Origin: Ancylomarina sp048268005
GTDB taxonomy: Bacteria; Bacteroidota; Bacteroidia; Bacteroidales; Marinifilaceae
Assembly: GCA_048268005.1 (NCBI GenBank)
Contig: JBLWWJ010000006.1
Location: 62,001-126,000 of the forward strand
Direction: 5' to 3'
Length of the DNA: 64,000 bases
In this document: piece by piece, positions 8,829 to 17,400 of the stretch
Layout: each line of letters starts with the position of its first letter
How positions within the stretch are numbered: the first letter of the stretch is position 1
Notes under the pieces: model-generated
Seen by the model: the letters and a program-made list of their open reading frames with translations, nothing else
The model's database searches: none
Told to the model about the DNA's origin: nothing
Program-made: the position numbers and the translations under genes

Positions 8829-9577
8829 TAGAACTTCAGAATGTCAATAAATCTTTTGGTGAATTAGATGTCTTGAAAGATATCTCCATTCAATTTGAGG
8901 CGGGTAAAACGAACTTGATTATTGGACAAAGTGGTTCAGGTAAAACCGTTCTATTGAAATCAATCATAGGTCTGCATGAAGTCGATAATGGTCATATCTT
9001 TTATAACGATCGTGATTTTACAAAGATGGACTTCAGTGAAAAAAAGTTGATTCGTGAGGAAATGGGGATGGTTTTTCAGGGAGGAGCACTTTTTGATTCC
9101 TTAACTGTGGAAGATAATGTTCGTTTTCCTCTGGATATGTTTTCCGATATGGATGAAGATGAGAAAAGAGAACGCGTAAATTTTTGTCTTGATCGAGTGG
9201 ATATTAAGAAGGCTCATAAACTATACCCAGCTGAAATTAGTGGTGGGATGCAGAAGCGAGTAGCCATAGCACGAGCCATTGCACTTAATCCAAGATATTT
9301 GTTCTGTGATGAGCCCAACTCGGGTCTCGACCCGGTAACGGCCATTGTGATTGATAAGCTCATTCAGGAAATCACTAAGGAATATAAAATCACGACGATT
9401 ATCAATACCCATGATATGAATTCTGTGATGGAGATAGGAGAGAAAATACTTTTTATAAATAAAGGCATCAAAGCCTGGGAAGGATCAAGTGAGGAAATTT
9501 TCGATACAGAGAATCAATCATTAAATAATTTTGTCTTTGCTTCTAACCTTTTCAAGAAAATAAAGAAAGAGCTTTAG
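8825..9577 (+). CDS. mlaF: MlaF-family ABC transporter ATP-binding protein
   Basis: A 250-residue ABC ATPase with Walker A GQSGSGKT, Q-loop VFQGGALFDSLTVEDNVRFPL, signature SGGMQKRVAIARAIA, Walker B YLFCDEPNSGLDP and H-loop NTHD. The segment GGALFDSLTV after the Q-loop glutamine is typical of MlaF (YrbF), and an Asn in the place of the usual Thr after DEP (DEPNSGLDP) is also common in the Bacteroidota members. It is the energising subunit for the MlaE permease just upstream, whose stop codon it overlaps. The complex acts on lipid transport to or from the outer membrane; direction cannot be read from sequence. Confidence 0.92.
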   Translation: MIELQNVNKSFGELDVLKDISIQFEAGKTNLIIGQSGSGKTVLLKSIIGLHEVDNGHIFYNDRDFTKMDFSEKKLIREEMGMVFQGGALFDSLTVEDNVRFPLDMFSDMDEDEKRERVNFCLDRVDIKKAHKLYPAEISGGMQKRVAIARAIALNPRYLFCDEPNSGLDPVTAIVIDKLIQEITKEYKITTIINTHDMNSVMEIGEKILFINKGIKAWEGSSEEIFDTENQSLNNFVFASNLFKKIKKEL

Positions 9578-9646
9578 TTTAATATGATTTCTGGTAGAAT
9601 TGCTTCGATTTAAATATTTTAAACAAGTTTCTATGAACTGATTTTT

Positions 9647-9654
9647 TATCTTTG
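9647..9654 (+). promoter_or_regulatory. Promoter -7 box (TATCTTTG) before the DUF4296 lipoprotein gene
   Basis: A perfect Bacteroidota -7 element (TAnnTTTG). The -33 position reads TTT and not TTG, so the match is partial. It implies a short leader ending at ATG 9682 and argues against the upstream TTG start at 9652, which lies inside the box. Confidence 0.45.
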
Positions 9655-9681
9655 TCAAAGATAAATTCTGTACCGCTTATT

Positions 9682-10584
9682 ATGAATAAACAATTAATAT
9701 TTCTGCTATTTACCACACTACTTTTATTCTCTTGTTCTAAAAAAGAGGAGAAAACGTATTTGTCAAAGGATGATTTTACTCGACTTTTGTATGACATTCA
9801 TTTAACCGATGGTGTATTAACCACAAAAAATATTGTAAATAGAGGTAAGGAATATCGTCCTAGTTTCTACTATAATTCAATCTACAAGAAATATAATATT
9901 ACACCTGATCAATTTGATTCTTGTGTAACTTTCTTTACGCAGAATTCTGCTCTTTATGAAAAGATTTATGAGCGTGTAATTGATTCATTAAATCGTATGG
10001 AAACACAGTTTCGTATCGCTCTTAAAGATTCATTAGTTGTTCGAGATACTGTGAATTTATGGAAAGGTAGTAAACGTATGTTTTTAACCCAAGGTCATCA
10101 GGAGGATCTTAGTTTTTCAATTCCTGTAACGGAAATGGGGATTTATACAGTCTGCGCTAAAATTAAACGTATTAAGGATGACCAAAGTATGAAACCTTAT
10201 CTGAAGGCTTATTTTTGGAAAGAGGATTCATTGAAACAGGATGAACGTATTTATTTCGATTCTGTTGCTATAGAGCATTCTGATGAATTTATTAAATATG
10301 AAACTCAGTTGGAATACTCTGATTCGACTTATAAAGAATTACGAGGTCGCATTATTTCATGGAGCAATCCAGATAGTAATTTTACTCAGCACATTGAACT
10401 GAAAGATATCATGATCTTTAACCCTCAAATTAAGCGTGATTCAATAGGCCTTGATTCAATTGTAAGAATGCAAAGATTTGGACGAGACAAGTTCGATAGG
10501 TACGAAGAATTGGAAGAGACTAGAAAACTAAAAAAGTTGAATAGACCCAGGAAGATTCGAAAAATTGATGACCCAAGGAAATAA
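9682..10584 (+). CDS. DUF4296 domain-containing lipoprotein
   Basis: A 300-residue lipoprotein: MNKQLIFLLFTTLLLFSCS gives a clear lipobox, which fixes the start at ATG 9682. Residues about 25-110 fit DUF4296, a domain widespread in Bacteroidota with no proven function: the pattern is LSKDDFTRLLYDIHLTDG, then YYNSIYKKYNITPDQFDSCVTFF. Residues about 120-270 form a second, beta-rich domain that resembles a carbohydrate-binding or jelly-roll fold only in general character. The C-terminus is very basic (Arg-Lys rich). The stop codon overlaps the next start by one base, so the two genes are coupled. Function unknown. Confidence 0.82.
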   Translation: MNKQLIFLLFTTLLLFSCSKKEEKTYLSKDDFTRLLYDIHLTDGVLTTKNIVNRGKEYRPSFYYNSIYKKYNITPDQFDSCVTFFTQNSALYEKIYERVIDSLNRMETQFRIALKDSLVVRDTVNLWKGSKRMFLTQGHQEDLSFSIPVTEMGIYTVCAKIKRIKDDQSMKPYLKAYFWKEDSLKQDERIYFDSVAIEHSDEFIKYETQLEYSDSTYKELRGRIISWSNPDSNFTQHIELKDIMIFNPQIKRDSIGLDSIVRMQRFGRDKFDRYEELEETRKLKKLNRPRKIRKIDDPRK

Positions 10585-11336
10585 TGAGAAAAATTTCTGC
10601 CACTTATATCATTAGTAATGTAGGAATTCCATTGAAGAATGGCATCCTAATTTTGAATGATGATAACTCTGTTGCACAACTGATTGATAGGAAGGGGTCT
10701 GTAAAGGAAATACAAAATTTAGAATATTACAGTGGTGTTCTTGTTCCTGGCTTTGTTGATGTTTTCACTTTTTTGTCATGGCCTAATATGAATTCGGACT
10801 TGATACAATCCAGCGATTTCTCTAATTGGACATTGGGTGAGGTGGCCGACATTAGGACTATTTCTAAAGCAATAAACCATCTGGAGGCTTATGGAACCAA
10901 AGGAGCTGCAGATTTCTTTCCAACTCAGGAAAGTTGTGAACTTAAAACGAATTCGAAACTAAGTATTAGGGATATTCATGATATTTCTGATTTGTATCAA
11001 AGCCCGTGTTATTCAGAATTCCCCAATTCTATTCTCGGTCGATTATTCACTAACAATATTTCATCAAATAAAGCGTTTTGTATAGGAACCGGGAGTTTAA
11101 CGAGTCACCTCAAATTATCTGTTTTTGATGAACTTAAGTATTTACAAACGATTAAGGCTGATTTAAATTTGGAGAAACAAATAAAGTGGGCCTGTTTAAA
11201 TGGAGCTAAAGCTTTAGGATTCGATCATTTAGGGAGTTTTGAAATAGGAAAGAAACCTGGCGTTAACTTAATTACAAATATCGATTACAATAACTTTAGT
11301 TTGAAACCTGATAGCAAACTTAAGGTGTTGGTGTAG
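10584..11336 (+). CDS. Degenerate amidohydrolase-like protein
   Basis: A 250-residue protein related to amidohydrolases of the deaminase type (adenosine, guanine or aminodeoxyfutalosine deaminase-like) but lacking the active site. The N-terminal cap strand pattern and LVPGFVDVF (53-61) match the usual PGxxDxHxH metal motif, with Phe where His is expected. GTGSLTS (168-174) matches the usual GTDSLAS, with Gly170 replacing the metal-binding Asp. The C-terminal LNGAKALGFDHLGSFEIGKKPGVNLI is well kept. About 130 residues of the middle barrel are missing compared with active members. It is coupled to the DUF4296 gene. Likely non-catalytic; whether it still has a structural role is not known. Confidence 0.72.
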   Translation: MRKISATYIISNVGIPLKNGILILNDDNSVAQLIDRKGSVKEIQNLEYYSGVLVPGFVDVFTFLSWPNMNSDLIQSSDFSNWTLGEVADIRTISKAINHLEAYGTKGAADFFPTQESCELKTNSKLSIRDIHDISDLYQSPCYSEFPNSILGRLFTNNISSNKAFCIGTGSLTSHLKLSVFDELKYLQTIKADLNLEKQIKWACLNGAKALGFDHLGSFEIGKKPGVNLITNIDYNNFSLKPDSKLKVLV

Positions 11337-11542
11337 ATTCGTTTAATGTTCTTAAACCTTTAGTAGAGGAGATTTCATTTCGTTGAAAAACCAGAGAATA
11401 AATTCTGTGAAACTTAAGTTGAGATAAAAAATAGATTCTAAGGCTGATAGCTAACTAATCTATTTGTATATTGTTTCGTATTTTCAAACAAATTATTGGG
11501 GTCATTGAACCTCTAGTTTTTTCCAATAAAAATTGAATTGCT

Positions 11543-14500
11543 TTGAATAAAGGAAAGTTAAATATTGCAATTTCGAGTCTGGTTATTATCGTTTTTTCAA
11601 TGGCCTGCTCCAACCAAAAAAACACCTTTGTGAGTCGTCAATATCATGCTCTCACAACACATTATAATGTCTTCTTTAATGGAAAGGAAAGCCTGAAGGC
11701 TGGAAAGAAGAAGATTGAAAATGGCATTGAATACAATTATACCACGATACTTCCCGTCTTCGATTATCAGGATGTGAATGCACGTGCCATAGCTGCTGGT
11801 GATATTGATAATGCGATTGACAAGGCCACCAAGGCTATAAAATTGCATTCGATTACAAGAAAACCAAAGCGTAAAAAGGGAAAACAAACAGATAAGTATA
11901 AGGAATTTCGTAAGAAAAAAGAATTTAATAGTTGGATAGAAGATTGTTATTTGCTTCTTGGTAGAGCACAGTTTTATAAAGCCGATTACCGAACAGCCGA
12001 AAAAGCTTTGGAACAGGGTTTGAAAGACTTCCCTAATTCAAAACTAAAGCATGAATTTCAAATTGAATTGGCCAGATGTCAAATTGATAAGGAAAATTAT
12101 GCAGGAGCCATAGCTTTGCTTGAAGAGGTGAGTGCCTTACCTAATTTATCCAAAAAGAACAGGTTGGAAGTTGCTGCACTCTTTACCGATATGAGTATTC
12201 GTGAGAAAGACTATCAGGCTGCAGTCTCGAATCTGCAAACTGCCATTCAATTGCAGAGTACAAAACGTGTAAAAGCCAAATACTATTATATTTTAGGTCA
12301 GCTGTATCTTAAATTAGATCAGGCTGATAATGCGTCTGATGCTTTTTTGCGTTTAATAAAATTACATTCTACCTATGAAATGGCTTTTAATGCTAAAATT
12401 TCGCAGGCACTAACCTATTCAGGTGCAGGTAATGGCTTTGAAATTCGAAAGCAACTAAACAAAATGCTTAAGGACCAGAAGAACGTAGATTACAGAGATC
12501 AGATTTACTTTGCTTTTGCAGAGATGGATATGATTGATGGAAATAAAAACATGGCTATTGAGAATTATTGGAATTCGACTGAGGCAAGTGTTGCGAACGA
12601 TAATCAAAAGGCAATATCATTCATCAAGTTAGCAGATAATTACTTTGCGGATCTGAATTATAAAAAAGCTCAAATCTGTTACGATAGTTCTATGGTTTAT
12701 CTTGATCAGAACTATCCTGATTTTATAAATATATCCCTTAGAGTTGGTAACCTAACCAGTTTAGTTAACAATCTGAATATTGTTGAAAGAGAAGATAGTT
12801 TACAGAGAGTTGCCGGGATGAGTGAGAAAGAAAGAAATTTCTTGATACGTGGTTTAATCGATAAAGAACTAGAAAAAGAAGAAGCAAAAAGGCTGGCAGA
12901 GGCCGAAAATAGAGCTGATAAAACCTTCTTTACGCAGAACAATATGGTTGGGAACTTCAACTCTAATAATTCTAGTCAGACGCAAGGGAACTGGTATTTC
13001 TACAATCCAACAACAGTGGGGTTGGGTAAATCTGAATTTCAGCGTAAGTGGGGAAGAAGAAAATTATCGGATAACTGGAGGCGTAAGAATAAATCAATCG
13101 CTACAGGTGATAATTTAGATACTGATTCTGGAGACCAAAATGGAGATCCAGATGTTATCGTTGATAAGGGAGATCGTAAGAACAAATCCTACTATCTTAT
13201 CGATTTACCTTTAACGGAAGAATTAATTGAGGAATCGAATCAAAAGATAATAGAAGCTTTACATGAGGCATCATTTGTTTATTCTGAACGATTATCCGAT
13301 AGAGCTAAGGCCATTGAGATTATGGAAGTTTTACTAAAACGCTTTCCTGAAAATCCTTACCTGTTGTCGGCTTATTACCAGTGTTACTCACTATATAATC
13401 AGGATAATAATGTTTCAAAAATGGAATTCTACAAGAATAAGATTCTTACCGAATTTGCTGATACAGATTATGCCAGAGCGATAAAAGACCCTAATTATTG
13501 GGCAAAAATTGAAGCTCAAAATAAGGAGGCTGAATCTTTGTACCTAACCGCTTACGATACTTTTCAGAATTTCTACTATGAGCAAGTGATACGTATCTGT
13601 GAGCAGGGCATTAAGAAGTATCCAGAATCGAAATTGGTGTCAAATTTCTTATTCTTGAGAGCTTTATCTATTGGGCGAACTCATAATATAGAAGATTTTA
13701 AGACTGTACTTCAGGAACTTCTCGATTCAAAACCAAGCTCGGAAATTGAGGAAGTTACTAAAGGTATTTTAAGTACTCTAAATGCAGGATCGATCCCTGT
13801 GCAGTACTCTCAGGAAGATATGAGTAAGGCTAGACAAAATCGTCTATTGATCAATTGGAGAATAGAAGATCAGTTAGCTTTGGAAATGGCGAATGGCGAT
13901 TCAGGTGAATTGGATATTGAAAAAGAATATTTCAAGTTTGTTCCAAATGAAGAGCATTATTTTGTTCTATTATTCAAAAGGAGAGCTGTAGATCCTAACA
14001 GAACCATGTTTAATATTGATCGTTACAACAGATCTGAGAATAAGAGAAACCTGAGGACTGATCGCCTTTCTTTGAATAAGAATGAGGTTATTATATTAGT
14101 AAAGGGTCTTAAGAACAAAGAAGAGGGATTAAAGTATTTTAATCAGGTGATTGCTTCAGATAAAGCTTATAAAGGCTTAGAAAATGTACCTTATAAAAAC
14201 TTTTTAATATCGGTTTCAAATTTTGAGACCATGAAGAAGGAAGAGTTGATAGATGAATACATGAGTTTCTATAAGAAGCATTACTATCAGAAGAAGGCTG
14301 CATTGATAAAAAAAGAGGGAGAATTGATTGACGCTGATACAGATAATCAGAATTTTGAAATTGACTCAAAAGATAACCATCGCTTCATTCTTCTTGTTCC
14401 TTCAAGAAAGATAAATGCCATAAAGTTAAAGAATGATGTATTCAATCATGATAAGGATTATCGTGCTATAAAAGAGCAGTACGACGAAACGCATCAAATG

Positions 14501-15106
14501 GTGATTGTCAGCAATTTGGGATCACAAGATTTAGCAATGGATTATTTTAATCAGATTACAAAAGATAAACGTGTATTCGATCAGCTGACTCAGATTGATT
14601 ATGAGTGTTTTGTTATTGGAGAGAAAAACTTCATGAAGTTTTATGTGAATAGAAGTTTGAATAAATACCTATCCTTTTTTAGCGAGAATTACATTAAAAA
14701 AGCAGCCTTAAAGCAAGAGAATAAACCGAAAGTAGCCGAAATCGATAATGGACCATACCAGTATGATGCCAACCAGGCTCATGATTTTGTTTTGATTTTC
14801 CAGAAGAATGGTATTAATGCCAAGGCTGTTGAAAATGGGATAAAAAAGTACAATACCCGCACCCTAAAAACAGAACTTATATCTTTAGATGAAGATCGTA
14901 ATATGATTGTTGTGACTAACATGAGAAATAAGAAACAAGCAATGATGTATTTCAGAGCCATCATATCCAATCGAAATTTGTTTGATAAGGTAGAAAAGTC
15001 GGGCTATCGTAATTTTATTATCTCAAAGGATAATTTTGAGATATTTAAAAACCTTGGGGATACCGATCAGTATTTGAAATTTTTTAGCAAACGCTATTTA
15101 AATTAA
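11543..15106 (+). CDS. sprE: T9SS-associated TPR lipoprotein SprE/PorW
   Basis: An 1187-residue lipoprotein. The start is TTG 11543: an in-frame stop lies three codons upstream and no ATG is available before the signal sequence, which ends at the lipobox FSMAC. The segment TTHYNVFFNGKESLKAGKKKIE just after it is a hallmark of the SprE/PorW family, needed for gliding and type IX secretion. Residues about 130-400 and 560-740 are TPR-like helical repeats (LLLGRAQFYKADYRTAEKALEQGL and others). Residues about 803 to the end form three related blocks of about 110 residues. PorX follows 156 bases later. Longer than Flavobacterium SprE. Confidence 0.9.
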   Translation: MNKGKLNIAISSLVIIVFSMACSNQKNTFVSRQYHALTTHYNVFFNGKESLKAGKKKIENGIEYNYTTILPVFDYQDVNARAIAAGDIDNAIDKATKAIKLHSITRKPKRKKGKQTDKYKEFRKKKEFNSWIEDCYLLLGRAQFYKADYRTAEKALEQGLKDFPNSKLKHEFQIELARCQIDKENYAGAIALLEEVSALPNLSKKNRLEVAALFTDMSIREKDYQAAVSNLQTAIQLQSTKRVKAKYYYILGQLYLKLDQADNASDAFLRLIKLHSTYEMAFNAKISQALTYSGAGNGFEIRKQLNKMLKDQKNVDYRDQIYFAFAEMDMIDGNKNMAIENYWNSTEASVANDNQKAISFIKLADNYFADLNYKKAQICYDSSMVYLDQNYPDFINISLRVGNLTSLVNNLNIVEREDSLQRVAGMSEKERNFLIRGLIDKELEKEEAKRLAEAENRADKTFFTQNNMVGNFNSNNSSQTQGNWYFYNPTTVGLGKSEFQRKWGRRKLSDNWRRKNKSIATGDNLDTDSGDQNGDPDVIVDKGDRKNKSYYLIDLPLTEELIEESNQKIIEALHEASFVYSERLSDRAKAIEIMEVLLKRFPENPYLLSAYYQCYSLYNQDNNVSKMEFYKNKILTEFADTDYARAIKDPNYWAKIEAQNKEAESLYLTAYDTFQNFYYEQVIRICEQGIKKYPESKLVSNFLFLRALSIGRTHNIEDFKTVLQELLDSKPSSEIEEVTKGILSTLNAGSIPVQYSQEDMSKARQNRLLINWRIEDQLALEMANGDSGELDIEKEYFKFVPNEEHYFVLLFKRRAVDPNRTMFNIDRYNRSENKRNLRTDRLSLNKNEVIILVKGLKNKEEGLKYFNQVIASDKAYKGLENVPYKNFLISVSNFETMKKEELIDEYMSFYKKHYYQKKAALIKKEGELIDADTDNQNFEIDSKDNHRFILLVPSRKINAIKLKNDVFNHDKDYRAIKEQYDETHQMVIVSNLGSQDLAMDYFNQITKDKRVFDQLTQIDYECFVIGEKNFMKFYVNRSLNKYLSFFSENYIKKAALKQENKPKVAEIDNGPYQYDANQAHDFVLIFQKNGINAKAVENGIKKYNTRTLKTELISLDEDRNMIVVTNMRNKKQAMMYFRAIISNRNLFDKVEKSGYRNFIISKDNFEIFKNLGDTDQYLKFFSKRYLN

Positions 15107-15262
15107 GCTTTCTTAATGTTTTTGTTGAAATATATTAAGTGTTGGGACGTTACATTGAAGTAGGACAAGTAGGGTTATTTAATGCATTAAAATCTTGTTT
15201 CTGCGATGAATACTAAAGGTAATGAAGCATTACCAATTGTAGAACATTAAAAAGATTTTTAC

Positions 15263-16822
15263 GTGAAAGCAATTAAGATACTTTGGGTAGATGATGAGAT
15301 AGATTTACTAAAACCACATGTGATTTTCCTTGAGGGAAAAGATTATATCGTTGAAACCTGCAATAATGCTCCTGAGGCTATCGATATGGTCCGTAACACG
15401 CATTACGATCTGGTTTTATTGGACGAGAATATGCCTGGTATGTCAGGTTTAGAAGCCTTATCTGAAATCAAGGCCATCGATTTGACTCTTCCCATTGTCA
15501 TGATTACAAAGAGTGAAGAGGAAGATATTATGGATGAAGCTATTGGTGGCCATATCAGTGATTATCTAATCAAACCAGTAAACCCCAAGCAAATTCTTCT
15601 GAGTATTAAGAAAAATACGGATAAAAGACGCTTGGTATCCGAAAAGACAACTTCTGCCTATCAGTCAAGATTCTCACAATTGGGTATGGAGATAAATGAT
15701 TGTAGGAGTTTTGATGATTGGAAGCAGGTTTATAAGAAGCTTGTTTTTTGGGAACTGGAACTTGCCGGAATTGAAGATTCCGGTATGGATGAGGTTCTAA
15801 AAATGCAGAAGTCTGAAGCCAATAATTTATTTGCTCGGTATATTAAGAAGAATTATCTGGAATGGATGAATTCCGATACCAATGATAAACCCCTATTTTC
15901 GCCCAATGTCTTTAAAGATAAGGTTTTCCCCTTATTGGATAAAGGTGAGAAGGTTGTTTTTGTTTTGATTGATAATCTGCGAGTTGATCAGTGGCAAATC
16001 TTGTATCCCACTATAAGTGAATATTTTGTAATGAAGGATGATGACATGTATTGTTCTATTTTACCTACTGCCACGCAATATGCCCGAAATGCTATGTTTT
16101 CTGGTCTGATGCCTTTAGATATTCAGAAACGACATCCGGAGTTGTGGATTAATGAGGATGAAGATAGCAGTAAAAATATTCACGAAGAGGAATTAATTGA
16201 TTTGCATTTAAAGCGAAAATTTAAAGATGTGAAATTCAATTATGAAAAGGTTAGTTCTAAAAAATCGGGAGCTAAAATTCTGGATAATTTATCAACACTT
16301 CTGGATTCCCAGTTGAATGTTTTTGTATACAATTTTGTTGATATGCTCTCACATGCGCGCACCGAAAGTGAGATGATTCGTGAATTGGCCAATGACGAGG
16401 CTGCTTATCGCTCTTTAACCGCTTCCTGGTTTGAACATTCTCAGTTGCTTGAACTAATTAAGAAATTATCTGAGCAAAATATTAAGCTTATTATTTCAAC
16501 TGATCATGGTGCTATTAGAGTGCAGAATTCCATTAAAGTGGTAGGTGATAGACAGACGAATACCAATTTGCGCTATAAGCAGGGACGAAATTTGAATTAT
16601 AATCCTAAGCAAGTTTTTGAAATTACAAAACCTTCAGAGGCTCATTTACCTCAAATGAATATGAGTTCTTCCTATATTTTTGCCACAGGAGAGGATTTTC
16701 TGGCTTATCCCAATAATTATAATTATTACAGTTCTTATTATAAAAATACATTTCAGCATGGTGGCATTTCAATAGAAGAAATGTTAATTCCTTTAATAAC
16801 TTTGAGCCCAAGGAAAAAGTAG
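15263..16822 (+). CDS. porX: Response regulator PorX with PglZ (alkaline-phosphatase-superfamily) domain
   Basis: A 519-residue protein starting at GTG 15263. Residues 1-120 are a receiver domain with acidic pocket D10-D11, phosphorylation site D54 (LLDENMPG), T82 and K104. Residues about 200-519 are a PglZ domain: VFVLIDNLRVDQW, ILPTATQYARNAMFSG with the expected Thr nucleophile, DMLSHAR, and STDHGAIRV carrying metal ligands. PorX regulates T9SS genes in Porphyromonas together with the kinase PorY and sigma factor SigP, and its PglZ domain has phosphodiesterase activity on cyclic oligonucleotides. Its position right after sprE supports a T9SS role here. No PorY-like kinase gene is adjacent. 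Confidence 0.93.
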   Translation: MKAIKILWVDDEIDLLKPHVIFLEGKDYIVETCNNAPEAIDMVRNTHYDLVLLDENMPGMSGLEALSEIKAIDLTLPIVMITKSEEEDIMDEAIGGHISDYLIKPVNPKQILLSIKKNTDKRRLVSEKTTSAYQSRFSQLGMEINDCRSFDDWKQVYKKLVFWELELAGIEDSGMDEVLKMQKSEANNLFARYIKKNYLEWMNSDTNDKPLFSPNVFKDKVFPLLDKGEKVVFVLIDNLRVDQWQILYPTISEYFVMKDDDMYCSILPTATQYARNAMFSGLMPLDIQKRHPELWINEDEDSSKNIHEEELIDLHLKRKFKDVKFNYEKVSSKKSGAKILDNLSTLLDSQLNVFVYNFVDMLSHARTESEMIRELANDEAAYRSLTASWFEHSQLLELIKKLSEQNIKLIISTDHGAIRVQNSIKVVGDRQTNTNLRYKQGRNLNYNPKQVFEITKPSEAHLPQMNMSSSYIFATGEDFLAYPNNYNYYSSYYKNTFQHGGISIEEMLIPLITLSPRKK

Positions 16823-16858
16823 ACGCTTTTTTCTAAAATTGTAATACGATTAGTATAA

Positions 16859-17287
16859 ATGAAAATGACTGAATTAAGAATAAATAGTTTAGATGAGATC
16901 AATACTGTAGCAAAACAGTTTATTGAATTAGTAGGAGAACGTCGTGTATTTGCTATGTATGGAGCTATGGGGGTTGGTAAAACAACCTTCGTAAAAGCCG
17001 TTTGTGAAGAGCTAGGTGTTGAGGATACGATTACAAGTCCAACCTTTGCTATTGTCAACGAATACCATACTCAAAAAGATAAGATTGTTTATCATTTTGA
17101 TTTTTATAGAATTGAAGATGTTCAAGAAGCTTACGATTTTGGTTACGAAGATTATTTTTATAGTAAAGCCATGTGTTTTATCGAATGGCCTGAGCGAATA
17201 GACTCTATCTTACCGTCTGATGTTATTAATTTAAACTTTAGAGAAGAAGAAGATGGAAGTCGTGTAATACAGTTGCTTATGAATTAA
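16859..17287 (+). CDS. tsaE: tRNA threonylcarbamoyladenosine biosynthesis ATPase TsaE
   Basis: A 142-residue P-loop protein with Walker A GAMGVGKTTF, then TSPTFAIVNEY and the downstream Walker-B-like segment FDFYRIEDVQEAYDFGYEDYF, and CFIEWPERI, all diagnostic for TsaE (YjeE). With TsaB and TsaD it makes N6-threonylcarbamoyladenosine at position 37 of tRNAs that read ANN codons. Length is normal. It is 36 bases after porX, on the same strand, and may be co-transcribed. Confidence 0.93.
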   Translation: MKMTELRINSLDEINTVAKQFIELVGERRVFAMYGAMGVGKTTFVKAVCEELGVEDTITSPTFAIVNEYHTQKDKIVYHFDFYRIEDVQEAYDFGYEDYFYSKAMCFIEWPERIDSILPSDVINLNFREEEDGSRVIQLLMN

Positions 17288-17400
17288 GTGATTTCTGTTA
17301 AAATCAATTTTTTATCTGTAAATTGTCAAAGAACATCAGGCTTAAAAAAAAACTGTAACTTGTATTTCTAAAGAAGAAACGAACGGCATAAATAACAATT

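Noticed and set aside
9652..9681. TTG start for the DUF4296 lipoprotein
   Set aside because: It lies inside a perfect -7 box, and ATG 9682 opens directly on a lipoprotein signal.
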